A DNA stretch of 64,000 bases from Anaeramoeba flamelloides (lineage: Eukaryota > Metamonada > Anaeramoebidae), in the NCBI GenBank assembly GCA_027625915.1, contig JANTQA010000023.1, forward strand, positions 18,414,001 through 18,478,000, read 5' to 3'. Shown in pieces: positions 1 to 9,580 of the stretch. The notes beneath the pieces are model-generated. The model was not told the DNA's origin and did not search any database. It saw only the letters and a list, made by a program, of their open reading frames with translations. How positions within the stretch are numbered: the stretch's first letter is position 1; each line of letters begins with the position of its first letter. The position numbers were made by a program, and so were the translations under genes.

Positions 1-741
1 TATAAATAAAAAAATAATATTTTTAAATTTAACCTCGATCAAGTTATAATCAAAAATAATAATTAGTATCATCAAATCTTTTTGTTTTTCATATTTTAGA
101 AACTTAATTTGGTTAAAAAATATTTTGAAAGCAAATTAAAATATGTATTAGAAATATATAAACTTTTACAAAAATATTTCCAACTAATTGATCTATGACT
201 TCATCAAAAAAAATATTTTTTTATTAATCAACCAGAATAATCAAAGACTTTTTTTACAAAACTGGGTAAATTTTGGTTCTGTAAGAATCGTCCTATTGAA
301 AAGAAGATTTAAATTAATTTAAAAATCGAAAATTATCATTTTTTTAAATCAACAAGTAATTAAGAAAAGTTAACCTGTTTTAACTTTTTGTATTTAAAAA
401 TTTCTAATTTTAATTAGCAAAATTGTTGAATCGGGAGATCAAATAGAGTTTATTCTATTAAAATTAGGACAGGTTATATAGACATATAGGTATTTTTTCC
501 AATTTTGATTCAGGTTAATTTATCAAAAAGATGCAAATCTTCCAGATGATTTTTTCAAAGTGTGAACAGACCTGTTAAGAATTAACCGGATTTTTAATTA
601 AAATTATAAATATTCTGTCATTTTTACGAGCAATTTGGAAAATGATAAATAATGAAAATAATGTATCTTGGAGAAATAAAACACTAATTTTATGATTTTA
701 ACTTGAAAAGATAACAATGATCTATAATTATTTCTAAAAAA

Positions 742-773
<32 letters not shown>

Positions 774-1382
774 GATACAGTTAATAAGATTAAATTCAAG
801 CGAAAGAAATTTAAAACAAAATAACTGGTAAAAGAAAGAACATGAAAAAGAATTAGAAATTAAACTTGGCTAATAGGGGAATAAAAGATGAGGAAATAAA
901 CCAAATTAACTCTATTCTCTTAAAAGCCATAAAATATAAAAACATTTCTAAACTCAAACTTCGGTTCTAATCTAGTTAAAATTAAAAAAAAAACACTTTT
1001 TAAATTTTATTTTTGATTTTTTGCATTGATTAAAAAAGGGAGATGTTTTCTAAACAAAAAACATATATATATATATTAAAATCGTGATGTTTTTTTTTTT
1101 TTACAATTAAAGAAATTAAAAGATAATTTAGACTATTTTTGTTTTATTTAACACATTTAAAAAGTCTATCGTTAATTTTTCCTAATTTTTCCGTTTTTTT
1201 TTTTTTTTTTTGATAATCAATAGCTTTTCCTAAAAAAATAAAAAACGATCAACACTCGACATACACTAAATATTTCATAATTAATTTTTTTTTTTCGTAT
1301 TTTTGTTTTATTAGAAGAGGACAACATTTTTATAACTATCTGTTCTTTTCAATTAAAAGTAAATATCCCAAAGTTGAATTAA
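1..1382. other. non-coding stretch, no gene seen
   Basis: AT-rich DNA with several long T or A runs (for example near 750-772 and 1195-1211). A short open stretch around 880-975 on the plus strand reads like coding sequence but has no start and no clear splice context, so it is not called. No repeat family of this window was recognised here. Confidence 0.4.
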
Positions 1383-1708
1383 ACTAAAATTCATCCATGG
1401 GCTTATTTGAAATTTTTGCACAAAAAAACACCCTTATTTCTTCAACGAGAGAGATGTAAAAATCGGTTTACTACTAACAACAATAAATACAATACTCTCA
1501 ATAACTTGATGTTCTGGAATGTTGACTATATTGCTAATAAACTTAATTATTACTTGACGAACTGTTAATTAAAGTATTAGTTTTATCTAACTCAAAATTT
1601 TCAAATTTATTGTTTTAATAAGAGCGATTGTAAGTACTTTTCCAATCTAGAACACTGAACGAGGCATTAGAAGAAAGACAATTATCTTTATATAAACAAA
1701 GTGCATAA
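1383..1708 (+). CDS. possible small two-exon gene or gene remnant, function unknown
   Basis: Two open segments (1383-1563 and 1635-1708) join in frame across a 71-base GT-AG intron to give about 84 residues ending in TAA. The join yields a smooth run with mixed, codon-like composition (containing MFWNVDYIANKLNYY and then SRTLNEALEERQLSL), unlike the homopolymer-rich chance ORFs around it. The 5' end is unclear. A stop lies directly before 1383, and the only nearby ATG (1397) opens a different frame that stays open for 20 codons. Either an upstream exon or a frameshift separates start and body, so a decayed gene is possible. I do not recognise a family. Confidence 0.3.
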
Positions 1709-2204
1709 AAAAAAAATGATGAAAGAAGAGGTTATGATTAAAATATGAATAGAAATCAGTGGGAAAAAGGTAACATGCTAATATTACAAGAAAAAAAGAA
1801 AAAAATAATTGTGAAGGAAAAGATTATTCTTCATCAGAATTAAGTATAATAAGCATATTATTGAATCGTCTCATTAATTTATCCAAATAAAAAATAAAAA
1901 AGATCAAAAATAAAAAATCAAAAATTGAAAAAATTAATAAAAAAAAAGGCATTTTTTTATTGATTAAACAACAAATATACCGCAACCATTGGTATTTATT
2001 TTTTCGCCTTCTCGTCAGTCTCCAAATACTTTTATTATTGTTATTTTAATTTTTTTTTTTTTCGAAAATAAAATTGTGAAAAACAAGAATGAAATAGATA
2101 AATATAATTTGAGAAAAAAAAAGAAAATATTAGTAAAAAATATAGAAAAATACAAAAAAAATAAAAAAAAAACTATTTTACAAATAAATTAAAAAAGAGA
2201 AGAA
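1709..2204. other. intergenic, 3' side of the RRM gene
   Basis: AT-rich DNA with A and T runs. An open frame at 1989-2192 is almost entirely Phe, Ile, Lys and Asn from homopolymer tracts and is not supported as a gene. Confidence 0.4.
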
Positions 2205-3529
2205 TTATTTTACCTCGTAAGCAATCTTCACATAAACTATTCTCCCCGCAATTTTAGTTTCATTAAATTCCAAGGCTTTATCTCTATTTTCAGTGTTTTC
2301 AAATTCGACAAATCCAAACCCACGGGATTTGCCATAAGGGTTTAAAACAACACGCGCTTTTTTTGGATTCAGAGCTTTAAAAGCATCAAGTAATTCTTGC
2401 TCCTGCAACGAAAATGGTATATTTGTAATAAAAATGGAATTTTTACTGAATTTTTTGGGTTGTGATTTTGGGTATCTATTCTTTTTATAGGGATAAAATA
2501 CTCTTCTTTGGTTGACATAATTATTTTCAGTATAATAATATGGATTAACATTATTAAACATCCTTTGTGTTTGGTAATATTGGAATCTTTCTTGTTGCTC
2601 CTGCTGCTGTTCAATATTTTGAATTTGATTAAAATTTTGGTTTTCTTTTTGTAAAAGTTTGTTTTCGTTTTCATTTTCATTTTCATTTTCATTTTCATTT
2701 TCATTTTCATTTTTTATTTCATTTTCATTTTCGTTTTCATGTTCATTATCATTTTTTATTTCATTTTCGTTTCCATTTTCATAATTCATACTATTACTGT
2801 ACATTCTTTTTTGTTGAGGATTATTATATTCCTGAAAATTTTGATTATCAGTATAATTGTAATTTGGGACTTGTCGGGGATAATTATAAAAGAATTGGTT
2901 GTTTTGAGGATAAAAATTTTCACCCATTCTGTAATAATTCATCATTTGATAATATTTCAGCGAATCGTTATAAGACAAGTTAAACATTGGAAATGGTTGG
3001 ATCATTTCTCTCTAATTATTGTGATAAATTTGAAAAATATGAGTGAATTTTCAGAAATAAAAATCGGTGTGTGGGTTGTGTTTCCAGAAACAAAAATAAC
3101 AAAGAAAAGATAATGAAAAGAAGATATAAAAAACAAAAAAAAAAAAAAAAAAAAAGAGAAATAAAAAGAAATTTTAGAGATCAAAAAGCAATTCAAAAAT
3201 GAACAAAAAAAAAAATAAAGCTCTTAATATTTACATAAGGAACATAATTTTTCCTTCTTGAATAGTTTTTGTAATAATGAGAATGGTATTTTGGGTTTCT
3301 TCTCTTTGCCTTGTTTGGATCGGCATATTCAACAATTATTTCTCTTCCATCAACCATTGTTTGATGAAGTTCTTTAATTGCTAGCTCGGCTTCCTCAGCT
3401 GTAGACATTTCAAGAAATCCATACCCTAAACTTCTTTCTCCTCTTTTGACAATATTTACTGATTTGCTAATGATTTTTTAATCGTTTTTTTTTTGTTTTT
3501 GTTTTTGGAGTGTTTTTGTTTTTTTTTTT

Positions 3530-3580
<51 letters not shown>

Positions 3581-4005
3581 GAGTGTTTCTTTTTTGAGAA
3601 AAAAAAATGAAAAGAAAAATTAACAAAAATTTTGAAATGAAAAGAAAGAAGAAGAGCCCATTGTGATGAAAAGGTATACATTTTCCCATATTTGGTAAAA
3701 GTTTGAGTTAAAGAATCTTCTGTTGAACTAAATGAAATATTTCCAATATAGAGTTTAGTTTTAGGTTCTTTGCTTTCAGTTGTTGTGGCTTGTTGATTTT
3801 CCTTTGGACTTTGCTGGATTTGTTCTTGCTGATTTTTGTTTGTTGTGTTTTGTTGATTGGGCTTTGGGTTTTCTTTTGTTTTTTTTGCTTCCTTTTTTGT
3901 TTCTTCTTTTTTCTCTTTTGCTTGTTTTGTGTCCAATTTGGGTTGTTCCTGAAGCACTTTATTCTTTGAATTGTTGGTGTCTTTTTCTTCTTTTGGGTCT
4001 TGCAT
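2205..4005 (-). CDS. two-RRM RNA-binding protein, three exons
   Basis: Predicted single-stranded RNA-binding protein of 454 residues. Exons are 4005-3680, 3466-3235 and 3011-2205, with GT-AG introns of 213 and 223 bases. The joins rebuild RRM1 exactly: RNP2 KLYIGN at residues 84-89 from exon 1 and RNP1 RSLGYGFLEM near 120-129 from exon 2. RRM2 is the last 80 or so residues, with RNP2 IFITNI and RNP1 SRGFGFVEF. The N-terminal 80 residues are rich in Lys, Glu, Gln and Thr. The linker is Asn/Gln/Tyr-rich with an Asn-Glu repeat coded by ATG-like hexamers, so it is probably disordered. Intron 1 holds about 50 consecutive A on the coding strand. The ATG follows a TTTTTCAG acceptor-like site by one base. 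The exact role (splicing, mRNA stability or translation) cannot be told from the sequence. Confidence 0.85.
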
Positions 4006-4190
4006 TCTGAAAAATTAAGTTTTGTGAAAAAATGAGAAATATTTTTGGTGATTTATTAAATTTTTTACCACAGTTTTTTTTTCTTTTCTTGGCTTTCAAG
4101 TATTTGTATGACTTCTTTTCTTTTTTTAGGACAAGTAAGAACAGTACATAGTCCTAAAGTCACTATTTTTACAATCTTTTTGTGATCATT

Positions 4191-4349
4191 TAAGGTTTAC
4201 AATCCCTGAAATTTGAAAAAAGATCACCTTGAGACGGTGGATGTAGTGAGTTGTTAGTTTGGTTCTTAGCTGATCAGCTTTGTGATTGGTATGGGTTTTA
4301 ATAGAGGTTCAATATAGCAATTTTTGGCAATTTATTTTTTTTTTTTTTC
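4191..4349 (+). repeat. family F repeat, copy 1 (possible Pol III SINE)
   Basis: About 158 bases matching 35191-35347 in the same orientation and 36456-35604 in reverse, at roughly 75-80% identity by eye. All copies start AAGGTTTACAATCCC and end in a run of ten or more T. A GGTTCAA block about 35 bases before the T run resembles a Pol III B box, and TTAGCTGA upstream resembles an A box. It lies just upstream of the RRM gene, so a regulatory role is an alternative. Confidence 0.6.
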
Positions 4350-4406
4350 ATGGTTTTTGTATCTCTGATAGATGTAATGTATAATATTGATGATCAACAA
4401 TATGTT

Positions 4407-4602
4407 CAGTTACAATTTTGATGTACAAACTTTCAATGCAATTTAAGATACAAATAAATCGTAAATTAGGACATAAAATTTGGAATTATTTTTTTTACTA
4501 ATTATTTTGCTAGAATTGGAATTTTTTATCCGAATTTGGATTTTTTTTTGTACCTGAACTTATGTCAAAGTTTGTACCTAAAAATTTGATAAGGTGGTTA
4601 TA
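4407..4602. mobile_element. family A foldback MITE, decayed copy
   Basis: A diverged copy of the palindromic element best seen at 7646-7842. It keeps CAGTTACAATTTT at one end, the TACAAACTTTCAA block, the central TTATTTTGCTAGAATT and the mirrored TTTGTACCT block, but the outer right end has drifted. Confidence 0.55.
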
Positions 4603-4957
4603 GAATGTTGATTATATATTGAAAAATTGGAGATTAATCAATCTTTGAAATGATAATGTAGATTATTATATTTTTTTTAATTTGTTATTGATAAAATAAA
4701 ATATTAAAATTACTTCTCTTTACATAAAATCAATAGAATCAAAAAATATTTAGTAGTTACAAAAATCTGTTATTATTTCTAAGGATCCATTACTTGAAAA
4801 ATTTTTACCACTCTTTTTAATTTTAAAAACAAACTCTATTTATTTTTTCAAAAAGAAAAAATAGGAATTTTACTTTTCTTTAAATAAAATCAATCAATAT
4901 TCTGAAATATTTCTGAAAATATTAAAAACTTGTGATAATGATCAAATCACAATAATC

Positions 4958-4988
<31 letters not shown>

Positions 4989-5365
4989 ATCAAGAAAAAA
5001 ATTGAGTTTTAATCACAGCTAAAAAAAATAACTTTGACAATCAAGAAACTTTAAAAAATAAAATTAATAATTTGATCAATACTCTGTTGTTTAGATTTTT
5101 TGTAATATAATATAATAGTATCATTAATATTTAAGTTGGAAAAGATTTTTTCAGAGAAAATTGTTAAATTTATAAAAATTCTTGTAATCTCTGATACAAT
5201 GGGAAATTTTTGGCTTTTGATCAAATAATAGAAAATAAAATTTCCTCACATAAAAATCATCAGCATGGATTTCTCAAATAATTTTTTAAAAAAACAAAGG
5301 GAAATGTTATAACTTTACATCAAAATAATTCCCTTACTTGGGAATTTTCTTTTTGAGTTTGGTAA
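4603..5365. other. intergenic, nothing recognised
   Basis: AT-rich sequence with long A and T runs and no supported ORF. The plus-strand frame at 5338-5556 lies across the repeat that starts at 5366 and is a chance frame. Confidence 0.4.
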
Positions 5366-5591
5366 TAAGCCAAATTTCAAAATTAGTGGCAAACTTTATT
5401 ATAATTATTTTTTTCTTTTTTCATTTGTCTTTCAAAAAATTAAATTTTTACACTATATTTTTATTTATTAATATATATTTGTTATCATCTCTGAAAACCT
5501 TTCGTAAAATACATTATTATTCAAAAACAAAAACAATTAAACAAAATTTTTTCTGATGAAAAATCTGGCCCTATTTTTGAAATTTAGCTTA
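5366..5591. mobile_element. family K MITE, copy 1 (226 bp)
   Basis: Terminal inverted repeats of about 28 bases begin TAAGCCAAATTTCAAAA at the left and end TTTTTGAAATTTAGCTTA at the right. The whole unit matches 60356-60581 end to end in the same orientation. It has no coding capacity. Its right end abuts the family C element exactly, with TA at the junction, which is consistent with insertion at a TA site. Confidence 0.75.
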
Positions 5592-6102
5592 TATAAAATC
5601 TATTTCAAAATCATTGACCCATTAAAAATCAAATTTTAAAGAAATAATCTTTTAAATAATTGAAATTATCTATTATAATATAAAAATTTTGATTTTAATA
5701 TTCAGTTCAATACCCAAGAGATATTTATTTTTCCTCTAAATATAGAATAAAAAAAAGTAAAAAAACAATTAAAAAAAATTACAACATTTATTTTGAAATA
5801 AGCATTATATAAAAAATAGAAATTTTAAAAAACTAATAAAACCCATTTATCGATTCTCATTAGATTTGAAAAACCATATCTAATCTCTTTTTCATATTTA
5901 AAATCGATTTTTTCATTAATTCATCCCTTACTTCTTTCCAAATTTTCATTTATTTTTCTATTTTACCAAAATTACTGTGGAGAAAATAAAAAAGAGAAAA
6001 AATGATTTATTTGCAAACTTTTCAATATGAGGGAAAAAAACAAAAGAATACAATAAAATTCATTATTCAAATGTAACATGGACCATTTATAATGAAATTT
6101 AG

Positions 6103-6106
<4 letters not shown>
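5592..6106 (-). mobile_element. family C TIR element, copy 1
   Basis: About 515 bases matching 17667-18184 in reverse orientation at roughly 75-80% identity. The ends carry an inverted repeat of about 30 bases (TATAAACT...TGGCCCA type). No transposase is present. The interior, read on the minus strand, contains a pyrimidine tract ending CACAG followed by a Lys/Glu-rich open stretch, as in copy 2. Flanked on one side by the family K element and on the other by a TA microsatellite. Confidence 0.65.

Positions 6107-6131
<25 letters not shown>
6107..6131. repeat. TA dinucleotide microsatellite
   Basis: Run of alternating TA between the family C copy and the family D element; continues on the other side of family D at 7625-7645, which suggests that D inserted into it. 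Confidence 0.8.
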
Positions 6132-6136
<5 letters not shown>

Positions 6137-7624
6137 AGCACCCCAAATAACCTAAAAACATTTCAAACAAAAATTTTAATTTGAAAAGTTATCAAAGGAT
6201 AATAAGGTATATAATTAATAAAAAATTATCTTAGAAAGTAAATTTTATTATTAAAAATTGTATAGTTACTTAAAATAAAAAAATAACTTGAAAAAAATTT
6301 TTCAACATTGGGAATTTTTTTTTGGTTATTGTGATTTTATTTTTTTTCCAAATTTTGTCAAAATAAAATTTTTTTTTTTTTTGAAAAGTTTGTCTAGACA
6401 TCAAAAACCTCTTATTTTTAACATTTAAAACACATCATACTTTACTGGAAATTTTTTTGGGGCCCTTTGCACCCCAAAATTGCCTAAAATGCTTAATTAA
6501 ATAATTAATTCATTATAAAAGTTATTATAACATCACATAGAAAATTTGTTTTATCTACTGATTACGATTCAATATCACAATCTATATTAGATTCTAAATA
6601 ATTTAAAAATAAAAAAAAATAGAAATTAAATTAGAAAAAAAAATCAAATTTTTGTTCATTGCAAAATTTTACAATTTTTTCAACAAGATTTTTTTTCAAT
6701 TTTAAATGATTTGGCCAATAGTTCGAGTCAGATTAATAATTGATTTTTTTTTTTTTATTTTTTACAATTTTCCTAATTTTTGACTTTTTAAAATCTAGAC
6801 ATAAAATAAACAATATTGTTGAATTAGAGACCATATATCAGAACTTATTTTACAAGATCTGGATTAATTTATTAAGGAAAAATCGAAATATCGCAAATAT
6901 ATTTTTATTCAAATTTTTACCAATAACAAAATGCAATAAAAAAAATTTGGTTTCGGTGATTATTTTATTATATTGTAATAATATTTAAGAGTTATTTTTT
7001 ATTTTATTTTAAATTTAGGTATAAATATTTTATCGATTAAAAAGTAATTTATATTTGTTTTATTCCAATTTAATAAATTGAAATTATTTTACATTTTTTT
7101 TTTTTTGATTTTCAATTATTATCTATTGCTTAAATAAAAGTTTTAGAGAATTAATCATATTAAAAATTTAATTTTGGCCTATAGAAATAAATTTCATTTT
7201 TCTCTTGATTGGATATTTATTGAAATTTTTTCTAAAAAAAAAAATTAAATTTCAAAGTAATTTATTTTTTTATTTATTTTTTATATCATAAAATTAACAA
7301 ATTTTTTTGGTGGTTATTATTAATAAATTAACGTGTTGAGTTTTGAATTACTATTAATGTAATAAAATTTCTGATTTAAAAAAATAAAATAAAAATAAAA
7401 ATCTTTAAAAAAAATATAAAAATGAATAATTATTATTTTTTTTTACAATTTCAAAAAAAAATCAATAACTTAACTGCTTTATCTTTGAACTATTTTGACT
7501 TTTTATTATAATTAAAATCTGGATTAAAGACAAATAAGAAAATTAATATATTAGTAGATCAATATCATTTTAAATCTAATTTAAAAAACTTGATGAAATT
7601 TAGGCAAATCCGGGGTGCTAAGGG
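6132..7624. mobile_element. family D TIR element, 1.5 kb, non-autonomous
   Basis: The ends are perfect inverted repeats, CCCTTAGCACCCC at the left and GGGGTGCTAAGGG at the right, continuing imperfectly into a CCTAAA block. TA microsatellite lies on both sides. A second, variant copy of the left end (CCCTTTGCACCCC plus TTGCCTAAAATG) sits inside at about 6469-6495, so this may be one element inside another. The open frame at 6740-6988 shows no transposase motif and looks like chance. Confidence 0.65.
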
Positions 7625-7645
7625 ATATATATATATATATATATA

Positions 7646-7842
7646 CAGTCAAATCACTTTTAAGGCACAAACTTTCAACGAAATTTAAGTCACAAAAAAA
7701 TCTCAAATTAAAGCACAATTTTTTGGAATTTTAATTTTCTCAAATTATTTTACTAGAATTTGAATTTTGTGCCTTAATTTGAGATTTTTTTTTGTGTCTT
7801 AAATTTCGTAGAAAGTTTGTGTCTTAAAAGTGAAACTGACTG
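7646..7842. mobile_element. family A foldback MITE, intact-looking copy
   Basis: A 197 bp near-perfect palindrome with ends CAGTCA and TGACTG, TA on both sides, and arms of about 85 bases around an AT-rich loop with TTATTTTACTAGAATT. CAGT ends with a TA target duplication are typical of Tc1/mariner-type non-autonomous elements. Other copies are at 4407, 18410, 24039, 57834 and 58415. This copy is inserted at the edge of a TA microsatellite. Confidence 0.8.
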
Positions 7843-8089
7843 TATTAAAGTTCAAAAAATTAATTATCTGTAATCTTTTTATTAGACTTAAAAAATTTAC
7901 AAGTCAAATGAACTCATTTTTAAGATTAATAAATGTATTTAAAGTGTTTGGATGTGGATTAGTAGAAAAAAATACTATTGGAAAGGTCAAAATTGAAATT
8001 ATTTTTTTCAATTATTTTTTTTCATTATTTCCCAAATGCTTTTTTTTTTAATATAATATAATTAGTATACCAACCTTTTTTATTGTAAA

Positions 8090-8390
8090 ACTATATTAAC
8101 TTGATAAAACTTGTTCTATTCTAATGTTATTGAAAAATGGAAAAGATTTCAGAGAAATGATTTTGATTTCTTTTAAAATTATATTTGATCTTCAAAATGA
8201 AATCAAAATAAACATTGTTATTTTTCTCAATAGGGACCCAAAGAATTTGAGTTTTTCAATTTTTAAGAAAATTTATTGGTTTATTGATTTTATTTCATGT
8301 CGATATCAACTATTCTTTGATGTATATTATTCAACTTATTTCAAATTTTGTCTTAGAAAGAATAATTATAAAACATAACAGATGTTTGGA
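8090..8390 (+). mobile_element. family B element, 3' fragment
   Basis: Matches the downstream part of the complete family B copy at 16516-17219: the TTCAGAGAAAT block, TTTGATCTTC, TTTCTCAATAGG, GAATTTGAGTTTTTCAATT, ATCAAC and the GTATATTATTC block, in order. It lacks the nested 160-base foldback present in the complete copies and both terminal repeats. An open frame across it is a by-product of the repeat. Confidence 0.55.
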
Positions 8391-9580
8391 AATCTTTTGG
8401 GGTACCTTTAACTCGAGCAAAATTTAGTTTATTTTTCTCAAAGATAAAATACAAAGTCAATCTAACAATTTCGAATTAGTGGTTTTTGATACTATTAAAA
8501 AGGAAATCTATCCCATTTTGATCTTCTGAAATTTATATTTCTTTATTTTTTGACAAACCTTTTTACTTTTACAAAGTTTAATATTTTTTTCATTTTACTT
8601 TTATTGAAATCTAAGAAGAACAGGTAACTCACATTGCGATAAGAAACTTCAAAAAAGACAAACAAAAAAAAAATCATAAAAAAACTTTGAAGATTGAAAA
8701 TTTTAGGATTAGTATGATAACATGGTCTTTTAATAGGTTTTGAAAAATAAAACTCGAATTGTAAATTTTTAACACCTTATCATTTTTACATCCAAGGTAT
8801 CATTAAAGTCACTTTCTCAATTTCAAATTAATAGAATATTACCCAGGAAAAAAAATTCACTTTTAAATTTTCTTAAATTTGAAATAAGTAAGTTTGATAT
8901 TATGATTTAATTAATTTTAGAACTGGTGTTTTAATAATTGTAAAATATTGATTTTTTGTAATGTAGAGAATACAATTTTTCTACTAAAATATACTTTTTA
9001 ATATTAAAAAGAAAAGTAAGTTAGTCAATTTTTATTTTACAAATATTTTTAGAATTTAATTTAAATTCCAACTTAACAATCTTTTATTTATGGAAAAAAT
9101 TAAATTAAAATATTTGGGTTACAGATTTTCTTCTCCTCACACTGAATTAAAATAATTCAAAGAGTTTAAAACCAAAAAAAAAACTTCAAATCAAAAAATT
9201 TAGGTATTTTTGTTATTTTTTTAATTTGAGAATTTTCAATTTGTATTTGAAAATATCAACTTTAAAAAGAACCCAAAATTTCTGAAAAATTAGCTTTTAA
9301 CTTTTTAAAAAATCTCCACGGTAAAAAAAAAACAACTTTCAACATAAAATTAGGATTAACCACATAGCCAAATTAAGAACCTCCTTAAAATTTATTCTAT
9401 CTTTTTCAAACAGAAGCTCAAAATTATAATTCGTAAAAAGGTTTCTTTCTTAAAAAGGCTTTGTAAGATACTATTTGACAATTCTTTCTGTTGTGTTTTC
9501 CATTTTTCAAATAAAATCAAAACATCGTAAAGTTTGAATTTATTTTTTTGTTGTTTTTAAAATTTTTCTTTTGGTCTCAG
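8391..9580. other. intergenic, upstream of the RasGAP gene
   Basis: AT-rich DNA without a supported gene or a recognised repeat. The last 30 bases form a pyrimidine-rich tract ending GGTCTCAG directly before the RasGAP ATG, so part of this stretch may be a 5'-UTR intron or an outron. Confidence 0.4.

Noticed and set aside
880-975. Plus-strand open stretch reading KDEEINQINSILLKAIKYKN
   Set aside because: No start or credible splice link to the possible gene at 1383.
2369-2710. Minus-strand frame starting with a Met-Lys repeat
   Set aside because: Out-of-frame reading of the Asn-Glu repeat in the RRM protein.
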